A DNA stretch of 7,345 nt from Leptofilum sp050292445 (GTDB lineage: Bacteria > Chloroflexota > Anaerolineae > Promineifilales > Promineifilaceae). The DNA lies in contig JBNKLQ010000297.1 of the NCBI GenBank assembly GCA_050292445.1, positions 1-7,345 on the forward strand, given 5' to 3'. The notes under the pieces were generated by a model, which had not been told where the DNA came from, ran no database searches, and saw only the letters and a program-made list of their open reading frames with translations. This document shows, piece by piece, positions 6,631 to 7,345 of the stretch. The translations under genes were made by a program, and so were the position numbers. Position 1 is the first letter of the stretch. Each line of letters opens with the position of its first letter.

Positions 6631-6696
6631 GGACAATCTTTTCTGGGAGTTGTATGCCCGCAAAAATGTCTCTGGGATGAAGATAGGACTCAATCA

Positions 6697-7345
6697 ATGG
6701 TAATTGCGCAACCAAAAACAACCGGGGAATTTTACGATCATCTGCTGCAAGCTGTATCAGCGGGCGTGCTGGTTTTGGACGACGATGGCATTGTGACTTC
6801 GGCCAATCCGGCAGCAGGCCGCATTTTAGGCTGGGAAGCCGAGCAGTTGATCGGGCGCACTTGGACCGATTTGGGGGCACACGAAGAACTATTGCTTGCC
6901 TGCCCCCCCCATCGCACCACGCTACGTCAGCCAGACGGCCGTTCCGTCACCGTCAATCTGGCCATCACCCCCGTTTCTGACCACATCACCAGCACCACTA
7001 TGGTTTCCTTTACCCATTGGCAAGAAATGGAGCAGCTCAACGAGGCGCTGCTGCACACCCAGCGGCTGGCAGGCATTGGCATCCTCACTGCTAGCGTAGC
7101 ACACGAGCTAAACACACCTTTGAGCATTATTGCTGCCACGTGCAGCAACTTATTGCATGAGATCGAAGAGAACAGTCTGGGCATGGAGCAGCTCATGCGG
7201 TATGTGGAAATGATCGAGCAAAGTGCCTGGCGCTCGGCCCGCATTGTGGAGGTGCTGCGCAATTATTCGTATGCTGATGAGATGCAAACGGCCGTTACCG
7301 ATCTGAACATGATCATCGAGGATGCTCTGGTTTTGGTACAGCATC
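6697..7345 (+). CDS. Soluble PAS-HisKA sensor histidine kinase, C-terminus beyond window (partial)
   Basis: ATG at 6697 follows AGGA by 8 nt. The frame upstream contains no other start before a stop at 6619-6621. The 216 residues visible begin with a PAS-like domain, about 10-105 (FYDHLLQAVSAGVLVLDDDGIVTSANPAAGRILGW at the front, then LIGRTW, then a VTVNLAITPVSD strand). A short linker helix (HWQEMEQLNEALLHTQRLAGIG) leads into a HisKA dimerisation domain with the H-box VAHELNTPLSII. His136 in that box is the expected phospho-acceptor; the HExNTP form suits NtrB/PAS-type kinases. A second helix (LMRYVEMIEQSAWRSARIVEVLRNY) follows. The ATP-binding HATPase_c domain should lie past the edge. No signal peptide or membrane segment is visible, so it probably senses a cytoplasmic cue. 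It is divergent from the beta-helix operon, which makes it a candidate regulator, but the partner response regulator is not in view. A run of eight Cs at 6903-6910 lies within the gene. Confidence 0.95.
   Translation, partial: MVIAQPKTTGEFYDHLLQAVSAGVLVLDDDGIVTSANPAAGRILGWEAEQLIGRTWTDLGAHEELLLACPPHRTTLRQPDGRSVTVNLAITPVSDHITSTTMVSFTHWQEMEQLNEALLHTQRLAGIGILTASVAHELNTPLSIIAATCSNLLHEIEENSLGMEQLMRYVEMIEQSAWRSARIVEVLRNYSYADEMQTAVTDLNMIIEDALVLVQH

Larger units (their letters stand above)
6310..6696. promoter_or_regulatory. Divergent intergenic region between beta-helix operon and sensor kinase
   Basis: These 387 bp must hold the promoters of both the leftward operon and the rightward kinase. No convincing gene was found in it: the open frames are short and end within it. 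Visible structure: a small hairpin (6344-6362), a nested dyad set (6360-6461), a direct repeat GTTCACG/GTTCACG 11 bp apart (6478-6495), and a 9-bp inverted repeat (6584-6592 with 6622-6630). No sigma-70 type -35/-10 pair was strong enough to name. Confidence 0.7.
757..7295. repeat. Dispersed palindromic octamer ACGGCCGT, 12 copies
   Basis: Exact copies start at 757, 1149, 1253, 2438, 2971, 3958, 4253, 4724, 5663, 6221, 6935 and 7288. All lie inside the five genes. The next base on the + strand side is A or T in all 12, and the preceding base is A or T in 11, so the fuller form is WACGGCCGTW. Nine copies encode Thr-Ala-Val and three encode (Asn/Asp)-Gly-Arg, so the DNA word rather than a peptide is conserved. 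Near copies (one base off) are at 1296, 4388 and 4691. Chance expectation for one 8-mer in 7.3 kb is roughly 0.1. Confidence 0.85.

Noticed and set aside
6630..6658. TGGACA and TATGCC as -35/-10 of the kinase gene
   Set aside because: The -10 has only three matching bases; it is not better than chance in a 387-bp region.

Overview
The window looks like a piece of chromosome from an environmental bacterium, most likely a member of the Chloroflexota (Anaerolineae/Caldilineae-like). This is inferred from style, not from a marker gene. The clues are moderate GC, secreted right-handed beta-helix proteins with interchangeable C-terminal modules (Fn3-like, DUF11-like), and C-termini ending in a short 'aromatic-Leu-Pro' tail, which I remember as common in that phylum. 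No rRNA, tRNA, integrase, transposase or CRISPR array is visible.

Layout. About 86% of the window is one leftward (minus-strand) gene cluster, read in the order 6309-4159 (716 aa), 4154-2805 (449 aa), 2683-914 (589 aa) and 887-<1 (at least 295 aa, TTG start, cut by the window edge). All four proteins have an N-terminal export signal and a parallel beta-helix core. The three complete ones end the helix with a 'SPAID...D(I/L/M)GA.E'-type segment and finish with a [YF]LP tail. Gaps are 4, 121 and 26 nt, so the set is probably one operon. The 121-nt gap carries a long imperfect inverted repeat (2701-2772). A 387-bp divergent intergenic region (6310-6696) separates the operon from a rightward gene starting at 6697, a soluble PAS-HisKA sensor histidine kinase cut by the right edge. 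This region holds several dyads and direct repeats that could be a structured leader and/or operators.

How the parts may work together. The operon would export a set of elongated carbohydrate-binding or carbohydrate-cleaving (or adhesive) surface proteins. The divergent kinase is a plausible but unproven regulator. No catalytic residues could be assigned to any beta-helix protein, so substrates remain unknown.

The most unusual sequence-level signal is a palindromic octamer, ACGGCCGT, present 12 times in 7.3 kb, always inside genes, on both sides of the divergent promoter region and in two reading frames. It behaves like a highly iterated palindrome, analogous to cyanobacterial HIP1 but with a different sequence.
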